From Aquibacillus halophilus (lineage in GTDB: Bacteria; Bacillota; Bacilli; Bacillales; Amphibacillaceae): DNA of 64,000 bases. A program made the position numbers and the translations under genes. Where the stretch lies: positions 116,720-180,719 of the forward strand of contig NZ_WJNG01000013.1 in the NCBI RefSeq assembly GCF_009649745.1, given 5' to 3'. Under the pieces are notes generated by a model. It was not told the DNA's origin and ran no database searches. It was given only the letters and a program-made list of their open reading frames with translations. This document shows, in pieces, positions 19,313-29,343 of the stretch (position 1 is the stretch's first letter; each line of letters starts with the position of its first letter).

Positions 19313-20245
19313 ATGGAGAATAAAGAATTGAAGCTTGGTGTTATCTATGCTGGAAGTGCTTATTTACTTTGGGGATTTCTTCCTATTTTTTGGAAAACAT
19401 TACAACAGGTTCCAGCTGGTACAATACTTGCTCATCGAATAGTTTGGTCTTTTGTTTTTATGGTTATTCTCCTTCTCGCCTTAAGAAAGTGGAATTCATT
19501 TGTTCTGGAATGTAAAGCCATTATCCGTGACAGAAAAAGACTTATTGGCATATCCATGGCGTCACTTGTGATTAGTATGAACTGGCTTATCTTTATATGG
19601 GCCGTCAACAGTGACCATGTAATCCAGGCTAGCTTAGGGTACTACATTAATCCGTTAATTAGTATTTTGTTAGGCATGTTTATTCTTAAAGAAAAACTGA
19701 CTCGGTGGCAGCTCTATTCTTTTCTATTAGCTGCAATTGGTGTCAGCTATCTAACTTTAAACTTCGGTGTCTTCCCATGGGTGTCCATCGTACTTGCTTT
19801 ATCCTTTGGTATGTATGGGTTACTTAAAAAAACCGTAGCTATTAGCCCTTTGTTTGGACTAACTATTGAAACGATGATTGTATTTCCAGTTGCGTTAGTG
19901 TACCTTGTAATCCAACAAGTCCAGTTAGGTGAACTGCCAAACATGATTACACCAACATCAGGATTGTTAATTGCTGGAGGTGTTGTTACGGCTATACCCT
20001 TACTGTTGTTCGCTAGTGGTGCCAAACGTATTCCATTATCTATGATCGGATTTTTACAATATTTCGCCCCTACATTAATGCTCATTCTCGGCGTTTTCTT
20101 ATATAATGAGGTCTTCACCAATGCCCATTTAATCGCATTCATTTGTATATGGACAGCATTAGCAATCTACACTGTATCGAGAACAAAATGGTTCCATAGG
20201 GTAGAGACAAAGGTTTTTTTAAAAAATAAATCATTTGAGAACTAA
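19313..20245 (+). CDS. rarD: EamA-family transporter RarD
   Basis: A 310-residue drug/metabolite-transporter protein with ten predicted membrane helices. The N-terminal block YLLWGFLPIFWKTL and the RarD-specific stretch SMNWLIFIWAVNSDHVIQAS near residue 85 followed by LGYYINPLISILLG identify the RarD subfamily. RarD proteins are exporters or permeases of uncertain substrate. ATG at 19313 is preceded by a weak purine-rich box. It is convergent with hsp20. Confidence 0.9.
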   Translation: MENKELKLGVIYAGSAYLLWGFLPIFWKTLQQVPAGTILAHRIVWSFVFMVILLLALRKWNSFVLECKAIIRDRKRLIGISMASLVISMNWLIFIWAVNSDHVIQASLGYYINPLISILLGMFILKEKLTRWQLYSFLLAAIGVSYLTLNFGVFPWVSIVLALSFGMYGLLKKTVAISPLFGLTIETMIVFPVALVYLVIQQVQLGELPNMITPTSGLLIAGGVVTAIPLLLFASGAKRIPLSMIGFLQYFAPTLMLILGVFLYNEVFTNAHLIAFICIWTALAIYTVSRTKWFHRVETKVFLKNKSFEN

Positions 20246-20261
20246 TACTCCATTAAACATA

Positions 20262-20296
20262 AATAAGCTAATAGGACTTTGGCCTATTAGCTTATT
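20262..20296. terminator. Bidirectional terminator between rarD and hsp20
   Basis: Perfect 14-bp stem (20262-20275 with 20283-20296), loop of 7; the right arm contains the hsp20 stop codon. Confidence 0.7.
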
Positions 20297-20780
20297 CTAT
20301 ATCTAAATGATAGTTCGAAATGGACTTCTTGGGCCCACGAATTTCTAATATACCATTTTTGAATTTTGCTTTTGCTGTACGCTTATCTATCGGATAGGGC
20401 ATTTGTACTGTTCGTTCTGCACGATGATATCGTCGCTCTCTACGATGATAGTTGTATTTATCGTCAACTTCTTTTACTTCCTTATCATCGGATACGCTTA
20501 TTTTAATACGATCACCAACGATATCTATATTAATTCTTTCCTTTTCAACTCCCGGCAAATCCACTTTTACTACCCACTCACTATCACTCTCATACATGTC
20601 TACCGGTATCCTTGAAAAAGGTGTGGAGCTTTGCTGAAAAAAGGAATCTATTGAATCCATGATGTTTCGAGATGGTTTACTATAAAAAATCTCATCCATC
20701 TTTTTGATTAAGTCATTGCCCATTTCACCTAGGTCTGCTTTCTTTTGTGACTTAGAATCTGATTTATAATCATCTTTCAT
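20292..20780 (-). CDS. hsp20: Hsp20/alpha-crystallin small heat-shock protein
   Basis: A 162-residue small heat-shock protein. The alpha-crystallin domain starts near residue 55 (PVDMYESDSEWVVKVDLPGV) and ends with the hallmark motif AKFKNGILEI near residue 142. It binds unfolding proteins without ATP. The N-terminal 50 residues are charged and poorly conserved. An insertion rich in Arg, His and Tyr (YNYHRRERRYHRAERT) precedes the final strands. ATG at 20780 follows GGAGGGG. No CIRCE or CtsR box was recognised upstream. Confidence 0.9.
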   Translation of the reverse strand: MKDDYKSDSKSQKKADLGEMGNDLIKKMDEIFYSKPSRNIMDSIDSFFQQSSTPFSRIPVDMYESDSEWVVKVDLPGVEKERINIDIVGDRIKISVSDDKEVKEVDDKYNYHRRERRYHRAERTVQMPYPIDKRTAKAKFKNGILEIRGPKKSISNYHLDIE

Positions 20781-20899
20781 TTCTCTATTCCCCTCCCTTT
20801 TTAAAACTTCTCCCTATAGGATATGTACGACGTTTAATTTGGTTAAAGTGATTACATAAACTCTTCATAATTTAATTATCTTTATTTTCTGATTAATGG

Positions 20900-20928
20900 T
20901 TGACGGATGATACATACTGTTCTATAAT
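20900..20928 (+). promoter_or_regulatory. Sigma-A promoter for the metY leader
   Basis: TTGACG (20900-20905), 17-nt spacer, TATAAT (20923-20928), placed about 30 nt before the SAM aptamer. Confidence 0.85.
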
Positions 20929-20957
20929 CCACACTAAGCATAATCAATTAAACGTAT

Positions 20958-21069
20958 ATCTCTTATCAAGAGTGGCAGAGGGAATAGGCCCTATGAAGCC
21001 CGGCAACCAGCAAGGTAACTTGAAAAGGTGCCAAGTCCTACAGGTCTTTGGATCTGATCGATAAGAGGA
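20958..21069 (+). ncRNA. SAM riboswitch (S-box, SAM-I)
   Basis: Carries the S-box signatures in order: the P1 strand CTCTTATCAAGAG, GGCAGAGGGA, the kink-turn region GAAGCCCGGCAACC, GGTGCCAAGTCC, and the closing P1 strand GATCGATAAGAG. SAM-I aptamers turn downstream genes off when S-adenosylmethionine is plentiful, which fits the sulfur-amino-acid gene that follows. Confidence 0.95.
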
Positions 21070-21097
21070 GGAATTTACTTTTTCGTCCTCTTCTTTT
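21063..21097 (+). terminator. Riboswitch expression-platform terminator
   Basis: AAGAGGA near 21063 pairs with TCCTCTT ending near 21092, followed by CTTTTG. The 5' arm overlaps the closing P1 strand of the SAM aptamer, as expected for transcriptional control. Confidence 0.65.
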
Positions 21098-21240
21098 GAA
21101 GGGGACGTTTCTTATTGAATTCATCTCTTCTGGAAACCTTCTCACATCCTATCAATCAATTTTTCTGTCCTGTAGTTCGGTAAGTGAATGATTACGTCCA
21201 ACAAAGAAAATTAACTACTAATTTTTAGGAGGAATGTAAC

Positions 21241-22992
21241 ATGACTAATTCTTTTAATTTCCAAGGTACAGAAACAAAATTGCTTCACGGGGGCCAACAG
21301 CCTGACCCATCGACTGGTTCAAGAGCGGTACCCATTCACCAAACAACATCGTATGTATTTCGAGACACAGAGCATGCCCAAAACCTATTTGCTTTAGCTG
21401 AGCCTGGTAATATTTATTCGCGGATTATGAATCCAACGGTTGACGCATTTGAACAACGAATTGCTTTACTAGAGGATGGTGTTGCTGCTGTAGCCACGGC
21501 ATCTGGAGCATCTGCAATTACACTTGCAATTCTAAATGTCGCCGAAGCCGGAGATGAAATTATTACTGACAGTAATCTGTATGGTGGTACATACAACTTA
21601 TTCTCGACAACTCTTCCTAAGTACGGAATTACAGTGAAGTTTGTTGACGGAACAGACCCGGAGAATTTCCGAAAGGCAATTACTCCTAAAACAAAGGCTA
21701 TTTTCGGTGAAATAATTACCAACCCTAGTTTAAATATATTTGATGTAGAAGCAGTCTCAACAATTGCACACGATAACGGTATTCCGGTAATCATCGATAA
21801 CACTTTTGCTAGTCCTTATGGGGCAAAGCCTATCACATGGGGGGCAGACATCGTTGTCCACTCCGCAACAAAATGGATTGGTGGACACGGTACTTCAATT
21901 GGTGGAGTAGTAGTAGATGGCGGCCGTTTCAATTGGAACAGTGAAAGGTTTCCTGGATTCACCGAGCCTGATCCAAGCTACAATGGATTACGCTATGCTC
22001 AAGATTTAGGTCCTATCGCGTACGCAATTAAGTTACGTGTTCAACTTTTACGTGATATTGGTGCCTGCTTAAGTCCACAAAATGCTTTTTACTTTTTACA
22101 AGGGCTTGAAACATTAAATCTACGAATCGAAAAGCATCATGAAAATACAAAAAAGGTGGCTAATTACTTAGTCAATCACCCTGCAGTAGAATGGGTAACG
22201 TATCCAGGTCTTGAACAACATCCATCACACCAATTGGCTAAGAAGTATCTAAATGGCACATTTGGATCTATTGTTGTATTTGGTATTAAAGGCGGACGGG
22301 AAGCTGGAAGAAAGTTAATTGACAACATTAACTTATGGTCCCATGTTGCTAATGTAGGGGATGCAAAGTCATTAATTATTCATCCTGCATCAACAACTCA
22401 CCAACAATTAAGTCAAGAGAATTTAAGAAAGAGTGGGGTAACAGAGGAAATGGTTCGTTTGTCTGTCGGATTAGAAACTGCAGATGACATTATAAAAGAT
22501 TTAGACCAAGCAATTGCGAAAGCGACGGCAACAGAGCCAACGATTGTTTCAACGGAAGAAACAGCAGTAAGGTGGGCACTGTCTTCCCCATTTGCTCGTG
22601 AAGAAGGGCTAAGACAGAAAACAATTGCTGTCGTTGGTTTACCGAACGACCCAAGTGATTCAAATTATCATGATTTGCAAAAGCTACAGCGCCTTGGGTA
22701 TAAAGTTATCCCAATTGATAACGTTGAAAAAGACCTTTTAGGTGAAGCGACTTATCCAACGATTGTTTCAATCCCTGAGGAAATCGATGTATTATACGTA
22801 TTAAACCCTGAAGATCCAGCGCTTCTTGAGGATTTAAACTCTAAGATAATTTGGTTCAATACAACGAAAGACTATACATCGCTGAAAAAGATAGCTAAGG
22901 CTAATAATACTCAGGTAGTTGAAAACCGCAGTCCATATCAAGAAGCAGATAGGCTACGAAGCAATAATATAGAAGAACCTGTAAGTGTATAG
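21241..22992 (+). CDS. metY: O-acetylhomoserine sulfhydrylase (MetY-type) fused to a CoA-binding-like Rossmann domain
   Basis: A 583-residue protein. Residues 1-425 are a Cys/Met-metabolism PLP enzyme. Schiff-base Lys211 lies in [25 protein letters not shown] is near residue 60, and the long insertion typical of O-acetylhomoserine sulfhydrylase is present ([18 protein letters not shown]). The reaction is O-acetylhomoserine plus sulfide to homocysteine. Residues about 455-565 form an extra domain beginning [19 protein letters not shown] and including [20 protein letters not shown]. This matches the CoA-binding/YccU-type Rossmann family, which is normally a separate protein. Control is by the SAM riboswitch. 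ATG at 21241 follows AGGAGGAA. Enzyme identity is strong; the role of the extra domain is unknown. Confidence 0.9.
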   Translation: MTNSFNFQGTETKLLHGGQQPDPSTGSRAVPIHQTTSYVFRDTEHAQNLFALAEPGNIYSRIMNPTVDAFEQRIALLEDGVAAVATASGASAITLAILNVAEAGDEIITDSNLYGGTYNLFSTTLPKYGITVKFVDGTDPENFRKAITPKTKAIFGEIITNPSLNIFDVEAVSTIAHDNGIPVIIDNTFASPYGAKPITWGADIVVHSATKWIGGHGTSIGGVVVDGGRFNWNSERFPGFTEPDPSYNGLRYAQDLGPIAYAIKLRVQLLRDIGACLSPQNAFYFLQGLETLNLRIEKHHENTKKVANYLVNHPAVEWVTYPGLEQHPSHQLAKKYLNGTFGSIVVFGIKGGREAGRKLIDNINLWSHVANVGDAKSLIIHPASTTHQQLSQENLRKSGVTEEMVRLSVGLETADDIIKDLDQAIAKATATEPTIVSTEETAVRWALSSPFAREEGLRQKTIAVVGLPNDPSDSNYHDLQKLQRLGYKVIPIDNVEKDLLGEATYPTIVSIPEEIDVLYVLNPEDPALLEDLNSKIIWFNTTKDYTSLKKIAKANNTQVVENRSPYQEADRLRSNNIEEPVSV

Positions 22993-23051
22993 AAGAATAG
23001 GCATGCCCCATGGTAAGGTCTCTGATATCGAGAAAATAAATATGTAATTTG

Positions 23052-23088
23052 AAAGGACTACAAATTGTTTATCAATTTGTAGTCCTTT
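23052..23088 (+). terminator. Terminator after metY
   Basis: Perfect 16-bp stem (23052-23067 with 23073-23088), 5-nt loop and T-run. Confidence 0.85.
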
Positions 23089-23089
23089 T

Positions 23090-23815
23090 TTATTATAAGG
23101 CTCTTTTTGTTGTTTTTGGTGGTTTTTCATCTTCGAACTTGATATAAATTGCGTCGTAACATACCACACTCTTCACCACTTCGGAAATACACTACGCTTT
23201 CCGCGGGTGGCTGTTGAGCCTCCTCGCGCTACGCACTGCGGGGTCTCACCTATGCCTTTCCCTCCCGCAGGAGTCTCCGTGTATTTCCTGCGTTAGTATA
23301 GTGTTGTGTTTGACAACTAAATTAGACCAACCAGAACTAAATACTTATATTGGTTGATTGGGGTGTAGGCAATTGACCCCAGAAGGAAAAGTAACAAAAG
23401 TCTTCATGCGCGAGTAACTGCAGGACTAGAATTATCTTCCTAAATCAACACCAAACAAAGAAAAACGGCTTGTATTTTCGAGGAGGCTACGTATTCTGCT
23501 TTCACTAGTAGTGGTGTTTTGATCACCGATAATAACCCCGGTTACTAAGTTTCACGGACATTCCTATTCACGAACAGAAAGCTACTTTAAGCTACGGAAA
23601 AATGTGAGACTCCTGTGGGAAAGGAACAGTCTGAAGACCCCACAGTGAGTGTTCTTTACGAGCGAGGAGGCTGAAGCGTTCCCCACGGAAAGCGAGTATT
23701 TTTCCGTAGCGGCGAGCTAGCACTAATCCCATAAAGACCGTAAGGAAGTCAGATAGTTATTTCGCAGTTTATAGATTTTATGACAAAACAACAATCTTTT
23801 AAAACCAGCCTTTAT
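23090..23815 (-). repeat. Composite intergenic repeat, copy 3 (R-B'-B-L)
   Basis: R end at about 23090-23160, a variant module B' at about 23185-23300, intervening sequence containing a fragment of the family near 23470-23520, module B at 23592-23715 bounded by GCTACGGAAAAAT and ATTTTTCCGTAGC, and L end at about 23755-23815. There is no module A. Confidence 0.8.
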
Positions 23816-23853
23816 TATTCGATTTTTGGTTTATGGTAAGGCTTCGTTACATG

Positions 23854-24024
23854 TTAGGGTTGTTTTTGAGCTGAAAAGAAACCAGAGAAAAAAGATGCAA
23901 ATGTAACTGCTATAATAGCCCAATATAAGTCTTCAGTTTCAAAAAGAAGACTGGCTAAATAAGTAAATAAAACTGCGAAAAGTACACTTATTGCTCCTGC
24001 TTTTATACCTGCGTTCCAGTTCAT
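23854..24024 (-). CDS. Small two-helix membrane protein, 56 aa
   Basis: An unrecognised 56-residue protein with two hydrophobic stretches (AGAISVLFAVLFTYLASLLF and YWAIIAVTFASFFSGFF) separated by an acidic turn ETED. The gene is supported by GGAGGTGA seven bases before the ATG at 24024. It resembles the many short, uncharacterised membrane proteins of Bacillaceae and has no partner gene. It sits between repeat copy 3 and ypmR, facing away from ypmR. Confidence 0.65.
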   Translation of the reverse strand: MNWNAGIKAGAISVLFAVLFTYLASLLFETEDLYWAIIAVTFASFFSGFFSAQKQP

Positions 24025-24521
24025 AAAATCACCTCCATTATTTTTATTATCCGATTTAAATTATTTAAAACCTTTTAACTAGTTGATTAAGAAAAATATG
24101 AATTGTTTTAAAATATGGTTTTTTGATTTAAGAAATGAAAATGATTAAAGAGGGATAATTAGACCAGTAAATTGTGTAACATTTTATAGTGCGTGGTTGT
24201 GGTTTTTGGGTTAGGATTGAAACCCTTTAACTTGTGTCTAGAAACCAAACTAGCTATATTTAAATTATTTATAAAAATCAACTAAAAATTTCTGTTGCTA
24301 ATCCCACCCTATATCACATAGAATAAAGTATTACGATTTATTATTAGTAGCGAAACGATTCAATAGAAAAAATAGCACGATCAATAGTAAAAAGTTATCT
24401 TAGGCCAAAGGATATGATTTATGGGAAGTACTAATGATGGTACTAGTTGAGCAGGTTTGCCTTACCTTTATAGCGGGAACTATATAGTGTGTTTGTAGAA
24501 TTTTTTATAGGTGTGGTGACA
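24025..24521. other. Gene-free region upstream of ypmR
   Basis: About 500 nt, AT-rich, with no open frame that has a ribosome site on either strand. It should contain the ypmR promoter, but I found no convincing -35/-10 pair. No repeat module is present. Confidence 0.4.
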
Positions 24522-25472
24522 ATGCATAAAAAAACGATTCTAATAGTGATACCGACCATTCTTATAGCTATAGTGGCGGGTTTAATAGCAGTGCAAATAA
24601 TAAATTTTCCAAATATAAGTAAGCCAGAAGAAAGTCAAATACAATCAACTTCAGAGAGCGAGCCTACTAGTGATGATATAGAGGAAGTAATTGAGGAAGC
24701 TCAAGCTGAAGACGAAGAAGAATCGTTACTTACTGAGGAAATAAAAGATACTGTCAAACATGTAGTTGATGATGCCATTGGTATTTTTCTGAAACCCGAT
24801 GTGCGAATTGTGGCAATCGGTGATTCATTAACCCAAGGTGTCGGTGATACTACTGATAACGGAGGATATGTTGGTATTCTCGAAAACACGTTAAAGGATA
24901 ACAATCAAAGTGTTCATGTCGAAAATCTTGGAAAGCGTGGCAACCGTTCAGACCAGCTACTAAAACGTTTAGTTGAGCCTGAAATTGTTAAATCGATTCA
25001 GGAATCTGATATAGTGCTTGTTACGGTAGGTGCGAACGATATAATGAAGGTTGTTAAAGAAAACTTCATCAATTTGGAATATGAATCTTTTGTGGTTGAG
25101 CAAACTCAATATTCTGAGCGCTTAAGAGAAATATTCGACACAATTTTGGGTATTAATCCTAATTCCTCTATCTTTTTAGTTGGGTTTTATAATCCATTTG
25201 AAAAATATTTTAGTGATATCGAACAATTAGCTTTGATATTAGATGATTGGAATACAGCTGGGAGAACTATCAGCTCAGAATACGAACAGGTCCAATTTGT
25301 TCCAACTAAAGATCTTTTCCGAAATACAGAGGAAAATCTGTTTTCAGATGATAATTTTCATCCAAATGTGAACGGCTATAAGCTTATAGCCGGACGGGTT
25401 TTGAATCATATCAGACCATCGATTGAGAGAATTGAAGAAGATAATACAACAGAGGATGAAACTGAAGAATAA
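24522..25472 (+). CDS. ypmR: SGNH/GDSL-family hydrolase (YpmR-like), membrane-anchored
   Basis: A 316-residue protein. Residues 8-30 form one membrane anchor (IVIPTILIAIVAGLIAV), followed by an acidic, Ser/Glu-rich linker (residues 37-80). The SGNH domain follows with block I AIGDSLTQGVGD near residue 104, block II Gly in GKRGNRSDQL, block III GANDIMK near 172, and block V DNFHPNVNGYKLIA near 283. Nucleophile Ser and the Asp/His pair are all present, suggesting an extracellular esterase or lipase. ATG at 24522 with AGGTG upstream was chosen over a GTG at 24489. It is followed after 22 nt by ypmS, as in B. subtilis. Confidence 0.85.
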   Translation: MHKKTILIVIPTILIAIVAGLIAVQIINFPNISKPEESQIQSTSESEPTSDDIEEVIEEAQAEDEEESLLTEEIKDTVKHVVDDAIGIFLKPDVRIVAIGDSLTQGVGDTTDNGGYVGILENTLKDNNQSVHVENLGKRGNRSDQLLKRLVEPEIVKSIQESDIVLVTVGANDIMKVVKENFINLEYESFVVEQTQYSERLREIFDTILGINPNSSIFLVGFYNPFEKYFSDIEQLALILDDWNTAGRTISSEYEQVQFVPTKDLFRNTEENLFSDDNFHPNVNGYKLIAGRVLNHIRPSIERIEEDNTTEDETEE

Positions 25473-25494
25473 GAGTGTTAGAAAGGTGACAATA

Positions 25495-26115
25495 ATGAAA
25501 GAAGTGGAAGACAAATACGTAAAAAAGTATAATTGGAAGCTATTCTTCTTTAGCTTACTTGGAATAAATGCAGCTATTTTCGTTACTTTGCTTGTTCTTA
25601 TCTATATACCTTCTTTAACAGAAGACATTCCTGAGAAAGAATTTATTGAAGAGGAAGCTGGGGCTGAGTTTACGGTACATTCAAGCAAGCAAAATTTAAG
25701 TGAACTGGTAAATGGATATGTAGACAAACTTTTAAAGGATGATAGTGATCAATATTCTGTACAATTAGAAGAAGACGTTCAGTTAATTGGTTCAATTAAA
25801 GTATTCGACACTGATGTGCCATTTTCGATTCGTTTGGAGCCGATTGTTCAAGAAAACGGAGACATAATTTTAAATCAAAAAGAAATTTCACTTGGATTAC
25901 TTCATTTGCCTAACAGAAAAATTTTAGAGTATGTGAAAAAGAGTATTCCCACACCTGAATGGGTTATTATTAATCCAAAAGAAGAGAATATTTATATAGC
26001 AATTACACAAATGGAAATAAAGAGTAATTTTAAAGTAAGGGTCCAGCAGTTTGATTTGGAAAACGATCGAATTTCATTCCGCATTAAAGTACCAAATAAA
26101 ACACTTGGATTATAA
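25495..26115 (+). CDS. ypmS: YpmS family (DUF2140) membrane-anchored protein
   Basis: A 206-residue protein with one N-terminal membrane helix (KLFFFSLLGINAAIFVTLLV) and an extracytoplasmic beta-rich domain, the layout of YpmS/DUF2140 proteins. Typical segments are SLGLLHLPNRKILEYVKKS and VPNKTLGL at the C-terminus. The function is unknown; genetic linkage to ypmR suggests a shared envelope role. ATG at 25495 follows AAAGGTGA, 22 nt after the ypmR stop, so the two are one operon. Confidence 0.85.
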   Translation: MKEVEDKYVKKYNWKLFFFSLLGINAAIFVTLLVLIYIPSLTEDIPEKEFIEEEAGAEFTVHSSKQNLSELVNGYVDKLLKDDSDQYSVQLEEDVQLIGSIKVFDTDVPFSIRLEPIVQENGDIILNQKEISLGLLHLPNRKILEYVKKSIPTPEWVIINPKEENIYIAITQMEIKSNFKVRVQQFDLENDRISFRIKVPNKTLGL

Positions 26116-26132
26116 TTGTTGGGTCGATGCGG

Positions 26133-26160
26133 AGAAAACTTGGTAACTACCAAGTTTTCT
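26133..26160 (+). terminator. Terminator after ypmS
   Basis: Stem AGAAAACTTGG with CCAAGTTTTCT, loop of 6, then T7; lies between convergent ypmS and the LiaG-like gene. Confidence 0.85.
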
Positions 26161-26164
26161 TTTT

Positions 26165-27016
26165 TTATGGCTGATGTTCGACAGAAATGCTCCCCACATC
26201 CGTTGAGGCTTTTAAAGTTGGTCCACCTTGCCCTATTTCTATATACATTTCTTGCCCCTCCGAATTATTAAATCCTTCTAAATTTTTAACACTTACATCT
26301 CCAATGTCACTTTTAAGATCCAACACTAAATTAACTGGTTGTTTTTGAACAGTAACGTCTATTTCTCCTACATCTGACCTTATACTAATAGGTTCTATAA
26401 CTTCTTTCATGTTTAATCCGATTTCACCTGTGTCGGTATCAATGGTGAAGGCACCTATTCCACCATTTACTACCACTTCACCAACATTAGAGCTAAGTAA
26501 TGCTTTTTTGCTTATTAATTGATTGATTAGTATTGTCCCTACATCAGTAGATGCATCCAGTTGCTCTACCTGTAATTGATCAACCATCACTCCACCGACA
26601 TCGGTTGAGACTTCAATTGTGTCATATGCTTTCTTTGGTAATTCAATATCAAGCTCAATAGATCCATTACTAAAGTTAAATAAGCCTGGAATAGAGAAAA
26701 CAAAGTCTTCTCGTGTACCGACTTCTATAATAATATAATTATTTTCTTCTTTCACATCAAACACGATATTATCGACCGTAGAACGGGGCATATTACCATT
26801 AAGGTGAATGTTAAATGAGTTATCTTTGCTTTCATATAGATTAACTTGACCTACATCCATGTTAATATCTAAGCTATCTATATCCGCTCCATCAATTTGT
26901 TTTTTTTCATCTATCACTTCGTTGGTACCAATAGAAAAGACACTGCCACCATACATTACCGTACCAATAATACCAATGATTAGGAATACAAATGCAAGTA
27001 ACGCAACCTTTTTCAT
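26165..27016 (-). CDS. LiaG-like protein (DUF4097, beta-helix)
   Basis: A 283-residue protein with a single N-terminal membrane helix (KKVALLAFVFLIIGIIGTVM). A long extracytoplasmic series of repeated strands follows, built on a recurring DVG pattern (MDVGQVNL, TDVGGVMV, TDVGTILI, SNVGEVVV, SDVGEIDV, SDIGDVSV, TDVGSISV). This is the right-handed beta-helix of DUF4097/LiaG proteins. It is the last gene of the lia set, four bases after the HAAS gene, and probably acts at the outer face of the membrane in envelope-stress sensing or repair. The mechanism is unknown. Confidence 0.85.
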   Translation of the reverse strand: MKKVALLAFVFLIIGIIGTVMYGGSVFSIGTNEVIDEKKQIDGADIDSLDINMDVGQVNLYESKDNSFNIHLNGNMPRSTVDNIVFDVKEENNYIIIEVGTREDFVFSIPGLFNFSNGSIELDIELPKKAYDTIEVSTDVGGVMVDQLQVEQLDASTDVGTILINQLISKKALLSSNVGEVVVNGGIGAFTIDTDTGEIGLNMKEVIEPISIRSDVGEIDVTVQKQPVNLVLDLKSDIGDVSVKNLEGFNNSEGQEMYIEIGQGGPTLKASTDVGSISVEHQP

Positions 27017-27020
27017 ATGT

Positions 27021-27602
27021 TCACCCCTTAATAATTCGGATATTTACTTTGAGATATTTAGCAGTTAGCCGATATAGTATTTTTCCAATTTGAATCATAC
27101 CGACACTCAACAAGATTCCTAAACTACAAAGGGTCAATACGATGAAAAACTCGCCTAATAAATCAGATGCTTGACCGATAATGATAGAAACAATCCATGC
27201 TATTGGAGTAATGGTAAAGGCAATACCAACTGCTGAAAGTGATAGATAGACTGCAAAGATCGCCACAACTGGTCCTAAAAGAAAAATCAAGTTAAACAAA
27301 ACTAAACCAATTGTTGCGATAATAGCTCGGGAAACATTAATTGGTTGATCTTTTTCTTTCTGATTATTTCGATTGTTATCATCCGGACGATTACCTTCAG
27401 AAGTATTTTGATAACCCTCCAGAATTTCACTAGCAATAAATTTTGGGGCACCTAGCTCAGCAGCAATCTCTTCTTCGGTTTTAAAATCTATTAGACCTAC
27501 GTCGAAACGCTCATTAAAATCCTGAATGATACTCTTCCGGTCAAGATGAGGTATTTTTCTGAGGTGATAATTCAATTCATTAATAAAGTACTTTTTATTC
27601 AC
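27021..27602 (-). CDS. HAAS-domain membrane protein (DUF1700-like)
   Basis: A 193-residue protein. The N-terminal 70 residues have the HAAS signature (FINELNYHLRKIPHLDRKSI, then EEEIAAELGAPKFIASEIL). A polar linker and three or four membrane helices follow. HAAS proteins usually partner with PadR-type or stress-response regulators, and here it is coupled to the LiaG-like gene (4-nt gap) behind liaR. It is probably a signalling or scaffold component of the envelope-stress module; that is inference from context. Confidence 0.82.
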   Translation of the reverse strand: MNKKYFINELNYHLRKIPHLDRKSIIQDFNERFDVGLIDFKTEEEIAAELGAPKFIASEILEGYQNTSEGNRPDDNNRNNQKEKDQPINVSRAIIATIGLVLFNLIFLLGPVVAIFAVYLSLSAVGIAFTITPIAWIVSIIIGQASDLLGEFFIVLTLCSLGILLSVGMIQIGKILYRLTAKYLKVNIRIIKG

Positions 27603-27668
27603 TTAGGTTAACCTCCCCAAGAAACTGATTAACATTTAAACTGTTTATAACGAAACTAAATTTGGATA

Positions 27669-28298
27669 TTATATTAACTCATGTTTATAGGCATATATTG
27701 CTGCTTGAGTACGATCTTGAATTTCTAGCTTACTTAAAATATTACTAACATGTACTTTGGCAGTTTTTAATGCAATAAACAGTTCATCAGCAATTTCTTG
27801 ATTTGTCTTCCCCGCAGCTATTAACAACAGGATTTCCATTTCACGAGCTGTTAGCGATTGATGTAAAATGATCTCTTTCTTCTTTCTCATTTTTGACATT
27901 ACCTTGTTAGTTACCTCTTGTTCAAAAACTGACTCTCCATTATATGTATCCCGAATCGCTTTTGCAATGACACTTGCTTTAGAGGTTTTTAACAAGTAGC
28001 TTGTTGCCCCTGCTTCAAGTGCTGGGTAAACTTTATCATCATCAATGAAACTTGTTACGATAAGGATTTTCGCTTCAGGCCAAGATTCAATGATCTGTCT
28101 AGTAGCTTCAATTCCATCCATTTCTTCCATGACTAAATCCATTAAAATAATATCCGGACGCAAATTCAGTGCCAATTCAACTGCTTTTTTTCCGTTTTCT
28201 GCCTCTGCGATTACATCAATGTCAGGTTGAGTAGATAAAAAAGAAGTAACTCCAATTCTTACCATTTCATGATCATCGACAAATAAGACTCTAATCAT
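27669..28298 (-). CDS. liaR: Response regulator LiaR (NarL/FixJ type)
   Basis: A 209-residue two-component regulator. The receiver domain has the acidic pair in LFVDDHEM, phospho-acceptor Asp in [16 protein letters not shown] near residue 54, and Lys in [10 protein letters not shown] near 104. The LuxR-type helix-turn-helix is at 145-209 ([20 protein letters not shown]). The true start is ATG at 28298, inside the end of liaS (8-nt overlap), with AGGTGA upstream. By homology LiaR activates the liaI promoter when LiaS detects damage to the lipid II cycle. Confidence 0.93.
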   Translation of the reverse strand: MIRVLFVDDHEMVRIGVTSFLSTQPDIDVIAEAENGKKAVELALNLRPDIILMDLVMEEMDGIEATRQIIESWPEAKILIVTSFIDDDKVYPALEAGATSYLLKTSKASVIAKAIRDTYNGESVFEQEVTNKVMSKMRKKKEIILHQSLTAREMEILLLIAAGKTNQEIADELFIALKTAKVHVSNILSKLEIQDRTQAAIYAYKHELI

Positions 28299-29343
28299 TT
28301 TCTTCACCTTCTGCCTCAATAATAGGAACACGAACTTCGAGACGAGTTCCTTCATTTGGTACACTTATAATACGTAAATTTGCTCCGATTTCTGCAGCCC
28401 TTTCCCGCATATTTGTTAATCCATAGGAACTTGATTGACTCTTCTCAAGTTGAAAACCAACCCCATCATCAATCACACGCAAGATGACATTGTTATCTCT
28501 CTCGATTAACAAGATGTCCAACGAATGTGCTTTTGAGTGTCGTAGTGTATTGGAAACTGATTCTTGTAAAATCCGAAAAAGATGATCTTCAACGCCTCTT
28601 GACAAGGCTACCTGCTCCATCTTCCAAGTGATTTCAATTGGAACTTTTTGTTTTAATTCATCAAGTAACTGCTTAATTCCTTCTTTCAAGGTTTTATCCT
28701 TTAATGCAATTGGTCGTAAGTGAAGTAAGAGTGCCCTCATTTCTAGTTGGGCTTGTTGAATAACTACTTCTACTTGCTTTAATTGTTTGATCATTACTTC
28801 GTTACCGTTAGGATTAGATTCATTAATCGCTGATACCATCATTGATGCAGCAAACAACTCTTGACTTACTGAGTCATGAAGCTCCCTAGCAAGTCGATTA
28901 CGTTCTTCAGATATCACTTTCTCAATCTGTTCTTCTTGATCTTCTACCCGCTCACTAATTAGCTTTTGATTTCGTTTCGTTTGCTCGTGAATATATTTTT
29001 CCAATTCTTTTAGTTGTTGAAAAACATCATTAATTTCTGCTACATGTAGTGTTTTCTCATCTATCTTATTACTACCACCTTGAGTAAGTGTTTCTACCGC
29101 TGATTCCATTTCCATTAACTGCTTTCTCCAATAAAAGCCAATAATCAATCCAGTCGTTGCCCCTAATAGAAGGGAGGATACTGGAGTGACAATAATAAAG
29201 GGAAGTTCAAAAATCTTCTTTTCCCAAAGCATCAACCAGCTATCAACAGGGAAAGCGGTTAAAAAGATACTAGAGACTACAATTGTAAATAACAATGAAA
29301 GGGTAATGCCAAAAAAAATCGACCGGTTAACTACTGAATTCAT
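28291..29343 (-). CDS. liaS: Sensor histidine kinase LiaS
   Basis: A 350-residue kinase with two N-terminal membrane helices and a very short extracellular loop (intramembrane-sensing type). A HAMP-like linker is followed by a HisKA_3 domain with phospho-His in [16 protein letters not shown] near residue 155, and the ATPase with N-box [20 protein letters not shown] and G-box DDGVGF. LiaS is held off by LiaF and phosphorylates LiaR. The ATG overlaps the liaF stop by 4 nt (ATGA), so translation is coupled. Confidence 0.93.
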   Translation of the reverse strand: MNSVVNRSIFFGITLSLLFTIVVSSIFLTAFPVDSWLMLWEKKIFELPFIIVTPVSSLLLGATTGLIIGFYWRKQLMEMESAVETLTQGGSNKIDEKTLHVAEINDVFQQLKELEKYIHEQTKRNQKLISERVEDQEEQIEKVISEERNRLARELHDSVSQELFAASMMVSAINESNPNGNEVMIKQLKQVEVVIQQAQLEMRALLLHLRPIALKDKTLKEGIKQLLDELKQKVPIEITWKMEQVALSRGVEDHLFRILQESVSNTLRHSKAHSLDILLIERDNNVILRVIDDGVGFQLEKSQSSSYGLTNMRERAAEIGANLRIISVPNEGTRLEVRVPIIEAEGEEND

